Shown: piece by piece, positions 26,901 through 33,598 of the stretch
Layout of the letters: each line of letters opens with the position of its first letter
Position numbering within the stretch: the first letter of the stretch is position 1
Source: Avidehalobacter sp964569265
Lineage (GTDB): Bacteria; Bacillota; Dehalobacteriia; UBA4068; UBA4997
Assembly (NCBI GenBank): GCA_964569265.1
Contig: CAZMTO010000005.1
Coordinates: forward strand, 12,290 to 76,289
Length of the DNA: 64,000 nucleotides
Direction of reading: 5' to 3'
Notes under the pieces: generated by a model
Database searches by the model: none
What the model saw: the letters and a program-made list of their open reading frames with translations, nothing else
What the model was told of the DNA's origin: nothing
Translations under genes and position numbers: made by a program

Positions 26901-27330
26901 ACAGGTGGAATTTGTGTTTGCAGCCGATGCCAATTACGGGCGTGCTTATCCGTATGCCAAGGCGCTGCTGCCGCTTTCCGGCTTTGGGGCTATAAGCGGC
27001 ACCTATATTAACTTTGAAGGCCGCGCACGTCAGGTAAAAGCTGCCATTAACCCGTATCAGGGGGTAGAAAACTGGCAGTTGCTGGCCGAGCTGTTAAACA
27101 ATGTAGACCGTATGCCCAAGGCGCAAAATCTGGCGGTGCTGCGGGCCGAAATGGCGGCTAAATTGCCGGCCTATGCTGATGTGCTGACTAACGGTGCCGA
27201 ATTTGCTGACAAACCGGCTAAGTTGGCGCTGTTAGACGGTGCGGTGCTGCCGCCGGCAGGGTTGGCAGCCTACCGCGAATTTGAAAACGAAAATACGGCG
27301 CAAAAAGCCTGGCAAAAAATGCGTCATTAA
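23902..27330 (+). CDS. Multidomain Fe-S flavoprotein: ferredoxin + GltD-like + NuoG-like
   Basis: A 1142-residue soluble redox protein. Residues 1-80 are a [2Fe-2S] ferredoxin (Cys36, 47, 50, 64). Residues ~95-175 hold a Cys-rich Fe-S segment of the GltD N-terminal type. Residues ~190-510 are a GltD-like oxidoreductase with FAD loop GSGPAG (200-205) and NAD(P) loop GGGNTAMD (330-337). Residues ~610-675 are a two-cluster ferredoxin (CILCGNCVRAC and CVSCGQCAAVC). From ~698 there is a NuoG/molybdopterin-oxidoreductase-type domain with an Fe-S site CTMCGNACK and a long C-terminal part without a recognisable molybdenum ligand. The ATG at 23902 follows AAGGAGTG. With the two preceding genes it likely forms an NADH-linked electron-transfer complex, perhaps bifurcating; the end acceptor is unknown. 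Confidence 0.85.
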   Translation: MIQINITINGQQIAANPGETILQAARRHNIEIPTLCHDDGLAPYGACGLCVVAVQGSNKLLRACATVVAEGQVIYTDTDEVKKARQTALELLLSNHRGDCIAPCRAACPAGSDCQAYVGLIANNRFAEAAQVIKESYPLGASLGRICPHPCEAACRRAKVEHPLNLARLKQFAADMDLNSGEPYLPVPEPATGKRVAIVGSGPAGLTMAYFLALKGHKAEIFEMMPQPGGMLRYGIPEYRLPKNILDLEIKQIKRLGVEIYCGQRLGGNLQFADLQRHYDAVYLACGAWQSAGLNIPGEDLQGVVGGIDFLGNVALGNLTRLSGRVAVVGGGNTAMDACRTAVRLGASEVYILYRRTEAEMPAEMTEIREAAEEGVQFKFLVAPTRIAGVDGRVIGIELQQMELGEPDESGRRRPVPVEGGLEVLPVDTVIAAIGQKVLPLDLGDATDKLKYTAWRTIAAEAGTYATSIPGVFAGGDAINDGPGIAVQAVAHAKECAAVIDSYLKGDMQPVSKPYYSATGEPAPEEFAAKVRVNRVSISFLHPEFRKSSFTEVTKGYDPEEAIYEASRCLECGCGDVYECKLLKYAQQYNVEPQKFAGEVKHSPKDTSHPYIVRDPDKCILCGNCVRACEEVCGMGTIGLLGRGFDTTVNADFGLPLGSSSCVSCGQCAAVCPTGALQEKQPWMKPVPLNTVADDSVCTMCGNACKLKVHHKGDYITKVTPTDGDCLCQDGRFGYPYAMTSTGKPSAGIDYGEGMMQVASMSAVKAVAAAVNSLRESVGADVIGVAVGDELSAEELYLAHKLAVEGIGTENIYAPNAGVSGLKLMTGVGCSTAVLDDVEQADVVLAVGNRLFESYPLAAARLVKAAKGGARLLLLADDPGALAHYAEVYPLDNKIDLLLSVYQGAADDAAAAVNAALSAAAKGVLVYDASRLDVPAQAVLAAMAVKYNAGVLQLQNGVGSRMIQELGIVRDLHRLKADIEDGKLKAMLLFGVDLPALLAEQVEFVFAADANYGRAYPYAKALLPLSGFGAISGTYINFEGRARQVKAAINPYQGVENWQLLAELLNNVDRMPKAQNLAVLRAEMAAKLPAYADVLTNGAEFADKPAKLALLDGAVLPPAGLAAYREFENENTAQKAWQKMRH

Positions 27331-27354
27331 AAAATAAAACAGGGGGTGGCAACA

Positions 27355-28260
27355 ATGCCTACCGGTAAAATAGCTATTGATGAATATATAAACGCCCGAC
27401 ACAAGCTGATAGAAGCCGCGCTGCCCGGAGCCTTGCAGCCGGTGTATCCCGGGGCAGAGCGCCTGTTTGCGGCGATGGAATACAGCCTGATGGCCGGTGG
27501 CAAGCGTTTGCGCCCGTTGCTGCTGCTGGCGGCCTTAGAGGGCTTTGCCAAGCCGAACGAGCAGCAAATAGCAGATTATCTGCCGTTTGCGTTGGGTATA
27601 GAAATGCTGCATACGTATTCTCTTATTCACGATGACCTGCCGGCTATGGATAACGACGATATGCGGCGTGGGCGGCCAAGCTGTCATAAACAGTTTGACG
27701 AAGCTACGGCAATTTTGGCCGGAGATGGTCTGCTGACACATTGCTTTGCCCAAATGGCGGCGGTCAAATGCGACCCTGCACGTCTGGTGGCGGCCATGGG
27801 CTATTTTGCCGCCAATGCCGGGGTTTACGGTATGGTGGCCGGCCAAACGCTGGATATTGCCGCCGAGGGTAAAAGCATAGACCTTGCACAGCTAAAGCAA
27901 ATTCACCGTGCCAAAACCGGTGCCCTGCTGGCGGCGGCGGTGGTTTGCGGCGGTATTTTGGGCGGTGCCGATAAGGGCGAACAGCAGGCTTTGGAGCAGT
28001 TTGGTTTGGCGTTTGGGCTGGCTTTTCAAATTGTGGACGATATTTTGGACACGGTGGGCGATGCTAAGCTGTTGGGCAAACCCGTGGGCAGCGATGCCGC
28101 TAACCACAAGGTAACCTATGTAAGCCTGTTGGGGTTGCCGCAGGCCAAGCAGGCGGCACGGCAGGTTACCGACGAAGCGGTGGCAGCTTTGGCGCCGCTG
28201 GGCGATAAGGGTGAACTGCTGGCGGCCATTGCCGAATTTTATTTGCAGCGCAACTTTTAG
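27355..28260 (+). CDS. ispA: Polyprenyl (farnesyl/geranyl) diphosphate synthase
   Basis: A 301-residue short-chain trans-prenyl diphosphate synthase condensing isopentenyl diphosphate with allylic diphosphates. The first Asp-rich motif is in LIHDDLPAMDNDDMRRG, the second in FQIVDDILD. Other family segments are MAGGKRLRPLLLLA and GMVAGQTLDI. The insert between the Asp pairs (DDxxxxD) fits bacterial FPP synthases. The ATG at 27355 is preferred because GGGGGTGG lies just upstream; a GTG within that site is less likely. No other isoprenoid gene is adjacent. Confidence 0.93.
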   Translation: MPTGKIAIDEYINARHKLIEAALPGALQPVYPGAERLFAAMEYSLMAGGKRLRPLLLLAALEGFAKPNEQQIADYLPFALGIEMLHTYSLIHDDLPAMDNDDMRRGRPSCHKQFDEATAILAGDGLLTHCFAQMAAVKCDPARLVAAMGYFAANAGVYGMVAGQTLDIAAEGKSIDLAQLKQIHRAKTGALLAAAVVCGGILGGADKGEQQALEQFGLAFGLAFQIVDDILDTVGDAKLLGKPVGSDAANHKVTYVSLLGLPQAKQAARQVTDEAVAALAPLGDKGELLAAIAEFYLQRNF

Positions 28261-28269
28261 GAGGATATT

Positions 28270-28617
28270 ATGCCATACATCAGACTATCAACAAGTGCAA
28301 AAATTGACGCGGCGCAGGCTTGGGAGCTGAAAGCCGGGTTGGCGCGGGCGGTGGAGCTTATCCCCGGTAAGACGGAAGGCAAACTGATGGTGGAACTTTG
28401 CGGCAATCAGACGATGTTTTATCGCGGTGAAGTAGGAGATTTTGCCTTTATTGATGCTAAATTTTCCGGCGCTATGGGTTTTGACGATAAAAAACGTTTT
28501 GCCGAAGCTGCGTTGAAGCTGGCAGAAGATGTGCTGGGGTTACCTCGGGGCAATGCCAACCTTACGATTAGTTGTTACGGAGAATGGGGTACTATGGGCA
28601 CGCTGCTGGGGCGTTGA
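28270..28617 (+). CDS. Tautomerase/MIF-superfamily protein
   Basis: A 115-residue protein beginning MPYIRLST, so that removal of Met exposes the Pro1 used by tautomerase-superfamily enzymes as catalytic base. Length and layout (VELIPGKTEGKLMVEL near residue 35, C-terminal LPRGNANLTISCYGEWG) match the macrophage-migration-inhibitory-factor/phenylpyruvate-tautomerase branch rather than the 60-residue 4-oxalocrotonate tautomerases. The substrate is unknown. AGGAGG overlaps the stop of the preceding gene, so the two are probably co-transcribed. Confidence 0.75.
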   Translation: MPYIRLSTSAKIDAAQAWELKAGLARAVELIPGKTEGKLMVELCGNQTMFYRGEVGDFAFIDAKFSGAMGFDDKKRFAEAALKLAEDVLGLPRGNANLTISCYGEWGTMGTLLGR

Positions 28618-28631
28618 CATATTAAATACAC

Positions 28632-28665
28632 AAAAAAGGCTGCCCGACAGGTGGGCAGCCTTTTT
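28632..28665. terminator. Bidirectional terminator between convergent genes
   Basis: AAAAAAGGCTGCCC (28632-28645) faces GGGCAGCCTTTTT (28653-28665). The A-run and T-run allow termination in both directions. It lies between the + strand tautomerase gene and the - strand PAP2 gene. Confidence 0.93.
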
Positions 28666-28686
28666 GTATGCGTATTGGGCTTAAAA

Positions 28687-29211
28687 TTAAACAAAAATAT
28701 AGCACGAAAGCTGTGCCGCCAGCATACCGATAAACGCCCCGACTATAACGTCTCCGGGGTAATGCTGGCCCAAATAAATGCGTGATACGCCAACCATAAT
28801 GCAAACACCGGCCAAAAGATTTTCAAACTGGGGCTGCATAGTGGCAATTACGCCGCTTAGCGCCACAATGGTGGCCGTGTGCGCACTGGGAAAAGAAGGG
28901 TCATACTGCATAAGGGTTTGAAAAATATTAACGTTGGGCAGCTTTATGTGCGGGCGCAGCCGCTTTACCAAAAATTTAAGGCTTTGGGCGGCTACCTGTG
29001 CAAAAAACACCGCGCCTAAAATGTTTTTGCCGGGTATAGACGGCAGAAACAGCGTTAAAAACAGGCATATGCCCACCACCGAAGCAAAACCGGCAAGGTG
29101 TGTAAAAAATGGCATTATAAAGTCTAAAAAGCGGCATTTTAGGCTTTTATTAAACAAATTAAAAAAGAAAACATCTACTCTGGATAACAAATTAAGCAGG
29201 GATTGCAGCAA
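28687..29211 (-). CDS. PAP2-family membrane phosphatase
   Basis: A 174-residue integral membrane lipid phosphatase of the PAP2 (phosphatidic acid phosphatase type 2/undecaprenyl-diphosphatase-like) superfamily. The three active-site motifs are present: KFLVKRLRP (KxxxxxxRP), PSAHT, and SRIYLGQHYPGDV (SRxxxxxHxxxD). About five hydrophobic segments are visible. It may recycle undecaprenyl pyrophosphate or dephosphorylate other lipids. The TTG start at 29211 is supported by AAGGAGG 8 nt upstream (29226-29220). It follows the CAP-domain gene on the same strand by 25 nt. Confidence 0.9.
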   Translation of the reverse strand: MLQSLLNLLSRVDVFFFNLFNKSLKCRFLDFIMPFFTHLAGFASVVGICLFLTLFLPSIPGKNILGAVFFAQVAAQSLKFLVKRLRPHIKLPNVNIFQTLMQYDPSFPSAHTATIVALSGVIATMQPQFENLLAGVCIMVGVSRIYLGQHYPGDVIVGAFIGMLAAQLSCYIFV

Positions 29212-29236
29212 AGATTGCGCCTCCTTATAAGTTAGA

Positions 29237-30346
29237 TTAGGGCTTGTAGGTTACGCGCACCATACAGCCGTCGGCCTCGATAACATAGGTGCCGGGGTTG
29301 TCAAATTTAAGCGTGGTGCTGAAATAAGAACCGTCACCGCTTAGGGTTTGGGTTGTTTTATCGGTATACATATGAGCATTGTCGGGGGCTATGCGGTACA
29401 CAATAACATCCTGACTAAGGCGAGAAGTACGCCCGCGCACTGCCAAAGCGGCATCGGCGGTGGTGCTGTTAAGCGGCAGGCCGATAAAATAAGCGCGGTA
29501 GGGCATAACCTCGGCTGTTAAATACACCGTAGAGCTGTTTTCGTCACGGCTGGCAGCAATACCAATGTACCCGGCTGAAGCATCTAACAGCATAGAGCGG
29601 GCAGGTTCGGCAGTAAACCACGCACTAACCGCCTGATAAACGTTTTCCCGGCTGTAATCAATGCAGGCAATAAGCTCGTTGGGTGTGGCAATGCCCTGCT
29701 GTTCGGCGCGACTGTTTAAAGATTTGCCGCCAGGCAGCTTGTTGGCCAAAAGGTCGGCAGCACACATACTTTGGCTGTGGGCAGCGGCCATATCACTAAG
29801 CTCGGTTGCCGACACCAGAGAATTAAGGCCCTTTTGCAGACGCACACTGTTTATCTGCTGCAAAGCCTGGTTGGCAACGGTAGCCATCGAAGGTATTTCA
29901 GCCGGTTCGGTGTTGGCCGATACAGCGGCGGTGATAGCTACGGTGTTGGTTTGCGCCTGCCATTCTACCTGCGCGTTCAGGGCTTCTCCCAAAAAGCGCA
30001 GCGGCACCAGCGTGCGGCTGTTAACAATCTGCGGTTCAACATCCATTTGGGCGGCTTGCCCGTTAACAGTGGCCACCGCTGAATTAAGCATAAGCTCAAT
30101 TTTGTCGGCACCGGCAAAAACATCTATCTGCCCGGTGGCAGCATCGTAATTAACGGCAGCATTCAAAGCTTCGGCACAGGCGCGCAGCGGCAGCATAACC
30201 CGGCTGTTAATAACAGTCGGCGGTACATCGGCGGCCAGCGGGCTGCCGTTTACGGTTATGGCAATATCGGCGGCAGCGGCCGGCTGTGCTGCGGTAAAAA
30301 GCATTAACGCCGCAGCAGATGCTTTGGTAAAAATTTTTTTGTTCAT
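29237..30346 (-). CDS. Secreted CAP/SCP-domain protein with CuAO-N domain
   Basis: A 369-residue exported protein. A signal peptide (MNKKIFTKASAAALMLFTAA, cleavage near AAAADI) is followed by a copper-amine-oxidase-N-like domain (residues ~28-140; VMLPLRACAEALNA and LVPLRFLGEALNA). Then comes a CAP/SCP-like domain (~160-280; INSVRLQKGLNSL, AAAHSQSMC, YSRENVYQAVSAWF). The final ~90 residues form a beta-rich tail. The CAP active-site His is present in AAAHSQ. The CuAO-N domain is shared with the 14015-16135 protein, which suggests a common cell-envelope attachment. The substrate is unknown. Confidence 0.87.
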   Translation of the reverse strand: MNKKIFTKASAAALMLFTAAQPAAAADIAITVNGSPLAADVPPTVINSRVMLPLRACAEALNAAVNYDAATGQIDVFAGADKIELMLNSAVATVNGQAAQMDVEPQIVNSRTLVPLRFLGEALNAQVEWQAQTNTVAITAAVSANTEPAEIPSMATVANQALQQINSVRLQKGLNSLVSATELSDMAAAHSQSMCAADLLANKLPGGKSLNSRAEQQGIATPNELIACIDYSRENVYQAVSAWFTAEPARSMLLDASAGYIGIAASRDENSSTVYLTAEVMPYRAYFIGLPLNSTTADAALAVRGRTSRLSQDVIVYRIAPDNAHMYTDKTTQTLSGDGSYFSTTLKFDNPGTYVIEADGCMVRVTYKP

Positions 30347-30373
30347 TATGGTATCCTCACTTTATGGCACATT

Positions 30374-30402
30374 GCTATACACTTTAGCGGCGGCGCAGGC
30401 AA
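30374..30402 (-). promoter_or_regulatory. Promoter for the CAP-PAP2 operon
   Basis: On the - strand, TTGCCT (30402-30397) and TATAGC (30379-30374) are 17 nt apart, about 30 nt before the start of the CAP-domain gene. Confidence 0.45.
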
Positions 30403-30426
30403 AATATCCTCCCGCCAAACAGACAG

Positions 30427-30447
30427 TTTTGTAATATTTCTACAAAA
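30427..30447. promoter_or_regulatory. Inverted repeat in the divergent intergenic region
   Basis: TTTTGTA (30427-30433) and TACAAAA (30441-30447) form a perfect 7-bp dyad with a 7-nt centre. It lies between the divergent CAP-protein and 87-residue-protein genes and is a candidate operator for either. Confidence 0.4.
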
Positions 30448-30631
30448 TATCGGTAAATCCTTTTTACGGCTGCCAGCTTTTGCCCTTATATTATGTGCAT
30501 AAGGCAATTTTTATGGGCAAATAATAAATATGCGGCCAATGGTTGGTCAAAAAAATATTAAAATTGCCGAAAATTGCCGACAGTAAAAAACAGCGGCCGC
30601 CTTTTTACAGATTATATTCGGAGGAAAAATT

Positions 30632-30895
30632 ATGGATACTAACAAAGAAAACGAGCTTATGCACAATTTGGAACGTGCCGTAAACAAAAGCACCGCACCC
30701 TACCGTGCCGATGGTGTGCCCCTTAGGCCGGGGGTAAAATGGGCTGCCGTTAACGGGCCGGCCAACGACAGTGACCACACGGCTAAGCCTGCCACCGAAG
30801 CCGAAGCAGCGCTGGCCCGCGTTACGCCGGAAATGGTAAACCGTATAGAAATGTATGGCGCCGAAGCGGTGTATAATGCCCAAGAAGATAACTGA
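30632..30895 (+). CDS. Hypothetical 87-residue protein
   Basis: A small acidic, soluble protein of unknown family. It starts at an ATG 9 nt after GGAGG and reads MDTNKENELMHNLERAVNKS at the N-terminus. There is no signal peptide, membrane segment or Cys. The middle is rich in Ala/Pro/Gly and probably disordered, while the C-terminal VTPEMVNRIEMYGAEAVYN could form one amphipathic helix. It stands alone between a divergent upstream gene and a hairpin, so it is monocistronic. The good ribosome-binding site and isolated setting support a real gene; I do not recognise it. Confidence 0.6.
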   Translation: MDTNKENELMHNLERAVNKSTAPYRADGVPLRPGVKWAAVNGPANDSDHTAKPATEAEAALARVTPEMVNRIEMYGAEAVYNAQEDN

Positions 30896-30902
30896 CATTG
30901 CC

Positions 30903-30957
30903 AAAACAGCATATTTTTTCCAAAACGACACGGCCTGCGCTGTGTCGTTTGCTGTTT
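30903..30957 (+). terminator. Nested hairpin after the 87-residue protein gene
   Basis: An inner stem (AAACGACAC 30923-30931 with GTGTCGTTT 30942-30950) is enclosed by an outer stem (AAACAGC ~30904-30910 with GCTGTTT 30951-30957). There is no long T-run after it, so it may terminate weakly or be a structured 3' end. Confidence 0.55.
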
Positions 30958-31001
30958 GCGGGTTTTATATGCCGCCGCACAGGAATATTTTATAAAGGTG
31001 G

Positions 31002-31030
31002 TTGCAATGGCGGCAAACTTTGTATATAAT
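31002..31030 (+). promoter_or_regulatory. Promoter for the hydrolase/Mur ligase genes
   Basis: TTGCAA (31002-31007) and a consensus TATAAT (31025-31030) are separated by 17 nt, about 80 nt before the hydrolase start. Confidence 0.78.
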
Positions 31031-31112
31031 AAAAACTGATTTACTGCGTAAATTTGATATAAGTAGAAACTAATATGTTTTTGGACATATGTAAAAAAGG
31101 GGTTGGAGTACA

Positions 31113-31928
31113 TTGGCGGCAAATACCGAGCCGATCGTGGAAAAATATATTTATCGGGCAAAGGGTGCTGCCCCGCAAGAGGTTTTTTATTTGGCGGGCG
31201 GCAGCGGCTACCCGGTTTTGTTGCTGCACGGCTGGGGGTGTTCCAGCCAGACTATGCAGCCGGTGTTTAACCATTTGTGTGCGCATTACCGGGTATATAA
31301 TTTTGACCTGCCCGGCTTTGGTTTAAGCCCGGAGCCTGCCGCAGCCTGGGATACCGTTGCCTACGCCGATATGCTGGCGGCTTTTATCGAAGAAAAATGC
31401 AACGGCCAAAAGCCGCTTATCGTCGGTCATTCCTTTGGGGGGCGGCTGGCGCTCAGGCTGGGGGCCAAGGGTATACCCAAAAAGCTGCTGCTTACCGGTT
31501 GCGCCGGGTTGCCGCCCAAGCGCGGTATGGATTATTACGCCAAGGTATATTCTTATAAGGCGGCAAAAAAGCTGCTTAGCCTGCCGGGCTTTGGCAAAAA
31601 GCGAGAAGAACTGCTTAATTCGGCCAAGGCCAAAAGCGGTTCGGAGGATTACCGCAATGCCAGCGAGGTTATGCGCGCGGTGTTTGTTAAAACCGTTAAT
31701 GAAGATCAAACGGCAAATTTGCCGAAGATTGCGGCGCCGACCCTGCTGTTTTGGGGAGAAAATGATACCGCTACGCCGCTGACGGATGGCGAAACTATGG
31801 CCGCCAAAATGCAGGACGCAGCACTTATTGTAAAAAAAGGCGGCACACATTTTGCGTTTATAGAATTTTTGCCGGAGTTTTTGGCGATAGCCGACAGCCT
31901 GTTTAAGGCAGAAAAGCAGGGGGAATAA
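31113..31928 (+). CDS. Alpha/beta hydrolase
   Basis: A 271-residue cytoplasmic alpha/beta-hydrolase-fold enzyme. The oxyanion-hole segment VLLLHGWGCSSQT, the nucleophile elbow GHSFGGRLALRLG (Ser) and the C-terminal His in GGTHFAFIEFLPEF are all visible; the acid is probably Asp in WGENDTATPL. The TTG start at 31113 has GGAG (31105-31108) upstream. It is followed after 7 nt by a Mur ligase gene and then ddl, so it may be co-transcribed with cell-wall genes, but the substrate cannot be named. Confidence 0.87.
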   Translation: MAANTEPIVEKYIYRAKGAAPQEVFYLAGGSGYPVLLLHGWGCSSQTMQPVFNHLCAHYRVYNFDLPGFGLSPEPAAAWDTVAYADMLAAFIEEKCNGQKPLIVGHSFGGRLALRLGAKGIPKKLLLTGCAGLPPKRGMDYYAKVYSYKAAKKLLSLPGFGKKREELLNSAKAKSGSEDYRNASEVMRAVFVKTVNEDQTANLPKIAAPTLLFWGENDTATPLTDGETMAAKMQDAALIVKKGGTHFAFIEFLPEFLAIADSLFKAEKQGE

Positions 31929-31935
31929 CATAAAG

Positions 31936-33516
31936 ATGACAGAATATTTGATGTATACGTTATTGGTGGTTATATGGGCGGTATATGCGGCGCGTCGTTT
32001 GGAATATTTTTTGCATATGGCGCAGCAAAACAGCTACCGACCGGAACGTTATATGCGCTGGCTGAATGGGCGGCAGCGTGCCGATTACCGCATTGTGGAC
32101 TATGTGGCGGCCATTTTGCTGCCGGCGCTGGCACTTACCAGGGCGAATTGGGTGCTTTATGCGGCACCGATAATGGCACTGGTGCAGTTGCTTACGTGGA
32201 AGCGCCCGCCGGTAAAAAAAGCTCTGGTGTGGACGGACAGAGCCAAACGCCTGTACGCTGCGGCTTATGTGCCGGTGCTGGTGCTGCTTATCGGCGGTGG
32301 GGTGTGCGGTATATATGCGCAGGCCATAACCCTGCCGGTATCAATTACGGCATTTGCGCTGTGCTGGCTACCCCTGATAATGTGGCCGGCAACGGCGGCA
32401 CGTCAACCGTTTGAAAACGCCCGTAACCAAAAGTTTGTAGACGATGCGGCGCGGATAATCAAAGAGATGCCCGGCCTGGTGCGTATAGGCATAACCGGCA
32501 GCTACGGCAAAACCAGCAGCAAGGTAATTTTGGGGCGGGTGTTGTCCGAAGCACGCCATACCCTGGTAACACCGGACAGTTATAACACACCTATGGGCAT
32601 AACCATTACCGTGCGTAATATGCTAAAGCCGATTCATCAGGTGTTTGTGGCCGAAATGGGTGCGCGCCAAAAGGGTGATATTAAAGAGCTGTGTGATATT
32701 GTGCAGCCGCAGATAGGCATTTTAACGGCTATCGGCCCGCAGCATTTAGAAACCTTTGGTAACATAGAAACCGTGGCCGATACCAAGTTTGAGCTTATAG
32801 ACAGCCTGCCGGCTGACGGTTTGGCGGTGCTTAATATTGATGACCCGATAATTGCCGAACGCGCCAAAAAGCTGGCGGTGCCGCAGGCAACCTACGCGCT
32901 GGATAATAAGGCGGCAGCTTATACGGCACGTGATATTGAATTTGGGCCGCAGGGTATGAGCTTTGTGCTGGTTACGCCCACCCAAGAACAGCCGATGCAT
33001 ACGCGCCTGCTGGGGCGGCATAATGTGTATAATATTTTGGCGGCGGCAGCGGTGGCCGGCCATTTGGGTATAGATATGGCGGTGGTGGCGCGTGCTGTGG
33101 CGCAGGTGCCCCCGGTAGAACACCGTTTGGCGGCTAAAAACGCCGGCGGCTTTACAATAATTGACGATGCTTTTAATGCTAACCCTGCCGGTGCGCACGC
33201 CGCGGTAGAGGTGCTGGCGGCAATGCCGGGCGGCCGCAAGATGATTATTACCCCCGGTATGGTAGAGCTGGGAAGCGAGCAGGAACGTTTAAACCGTGAA
33301 TTTGCGGAATTTGCTGCTAAAAAGCTTGATTTTGTGGTTATTGTGGGCAAACGCCAAAGCGGCCCCTTGTTGCAGGGTGTGCAGGCAGCAGGTTTGCCGG
33401 CCAACCGTTATATGGTGGCGGCCAACCTTAATGAAGCTGCGGCGTTTATGCGCGGCTGGGTGCGCCCCGGTGATTATGTTTTGTTTGAAAATGACCTGCC
33501 GGACAGCTATTTGTAG
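31936..33516 (+). CDS. Membrane-anchored Mur ligase family protein (MurF-like)
   Basis: A 526-residue protein with an unusual layout. Residues 1-150 contain about four hydrophobic segments, then a complete Mur ligase: ATP loop GITGSYGKTSSK (185-196), central-domain VFVAEMGARQKGDIKEL and ILTAIGPQHLETFGN, and a C-terminal domain with EHRLAAKNAGG, IDDAFNANPAG and VTPGMVELG-like (ITPGMVELG) motifs. The catalytic parts match MurF (adds D-Ala-D-Ala to UDP-MurNAc-tripeptide) and the ddl gene follows, which supports a role at that step. The N-terminal membrane part marks a known variant in Firmicutes whose exact role is unsettled. It begins 7 nt after the hydrolase gene. Confidence 0.85.
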   Translation: MTEYLMYTLLVVIWAVYAARRLEYFLHMAQQNSYRPERYMRWLNGRQRADYRIVDYVAAILLPALALTRANWVLYAAPIMALVQLLTWKRPPVKKALVWTDRAKRLYAAAYVPVLVLLIGGGVCGIYAQAITLPVSITAFALCWLPLIMWPATAARQPFENARNQKFVDDAARIIKEMPGLVRIGITGSYGKTSSKVILGRVLSEARHTLVTPDSYNTPMGITITVRNMLKPIHQVFVAEMGARQKGDIKELCDIVQPQIGILTAIGPQHLETFGNIETVADTKFELIDSLPADGLAVLNIDDPIIAERAKKLAVPQATYALDNKAAAYTARDIEFGPQGMSFVLVTPTQEQPMHTRLLGRHNVYNILAAAAVAGHLGIDMAVVARAVAQVPPVEHRLAAKNAGGFTIIDDAFNANPAGAHAAVEVLAAMPGGRKMIITPGMVELGSEQERLNREFAEFAAKKLDFVVIVGKRQSGPLLQGVQAAGLPANRYMVAANLNEAAAFMRGWVRPGDYVLFENDLPDSYL

Positions 33517-33598
33517 GCCGGCAGTGCAGTTTGTAGCAGTTTGTGTGTGATAACAGAGATAATAAGTGATAATAAGTGTGGATAAAAGGAGGTAACAA

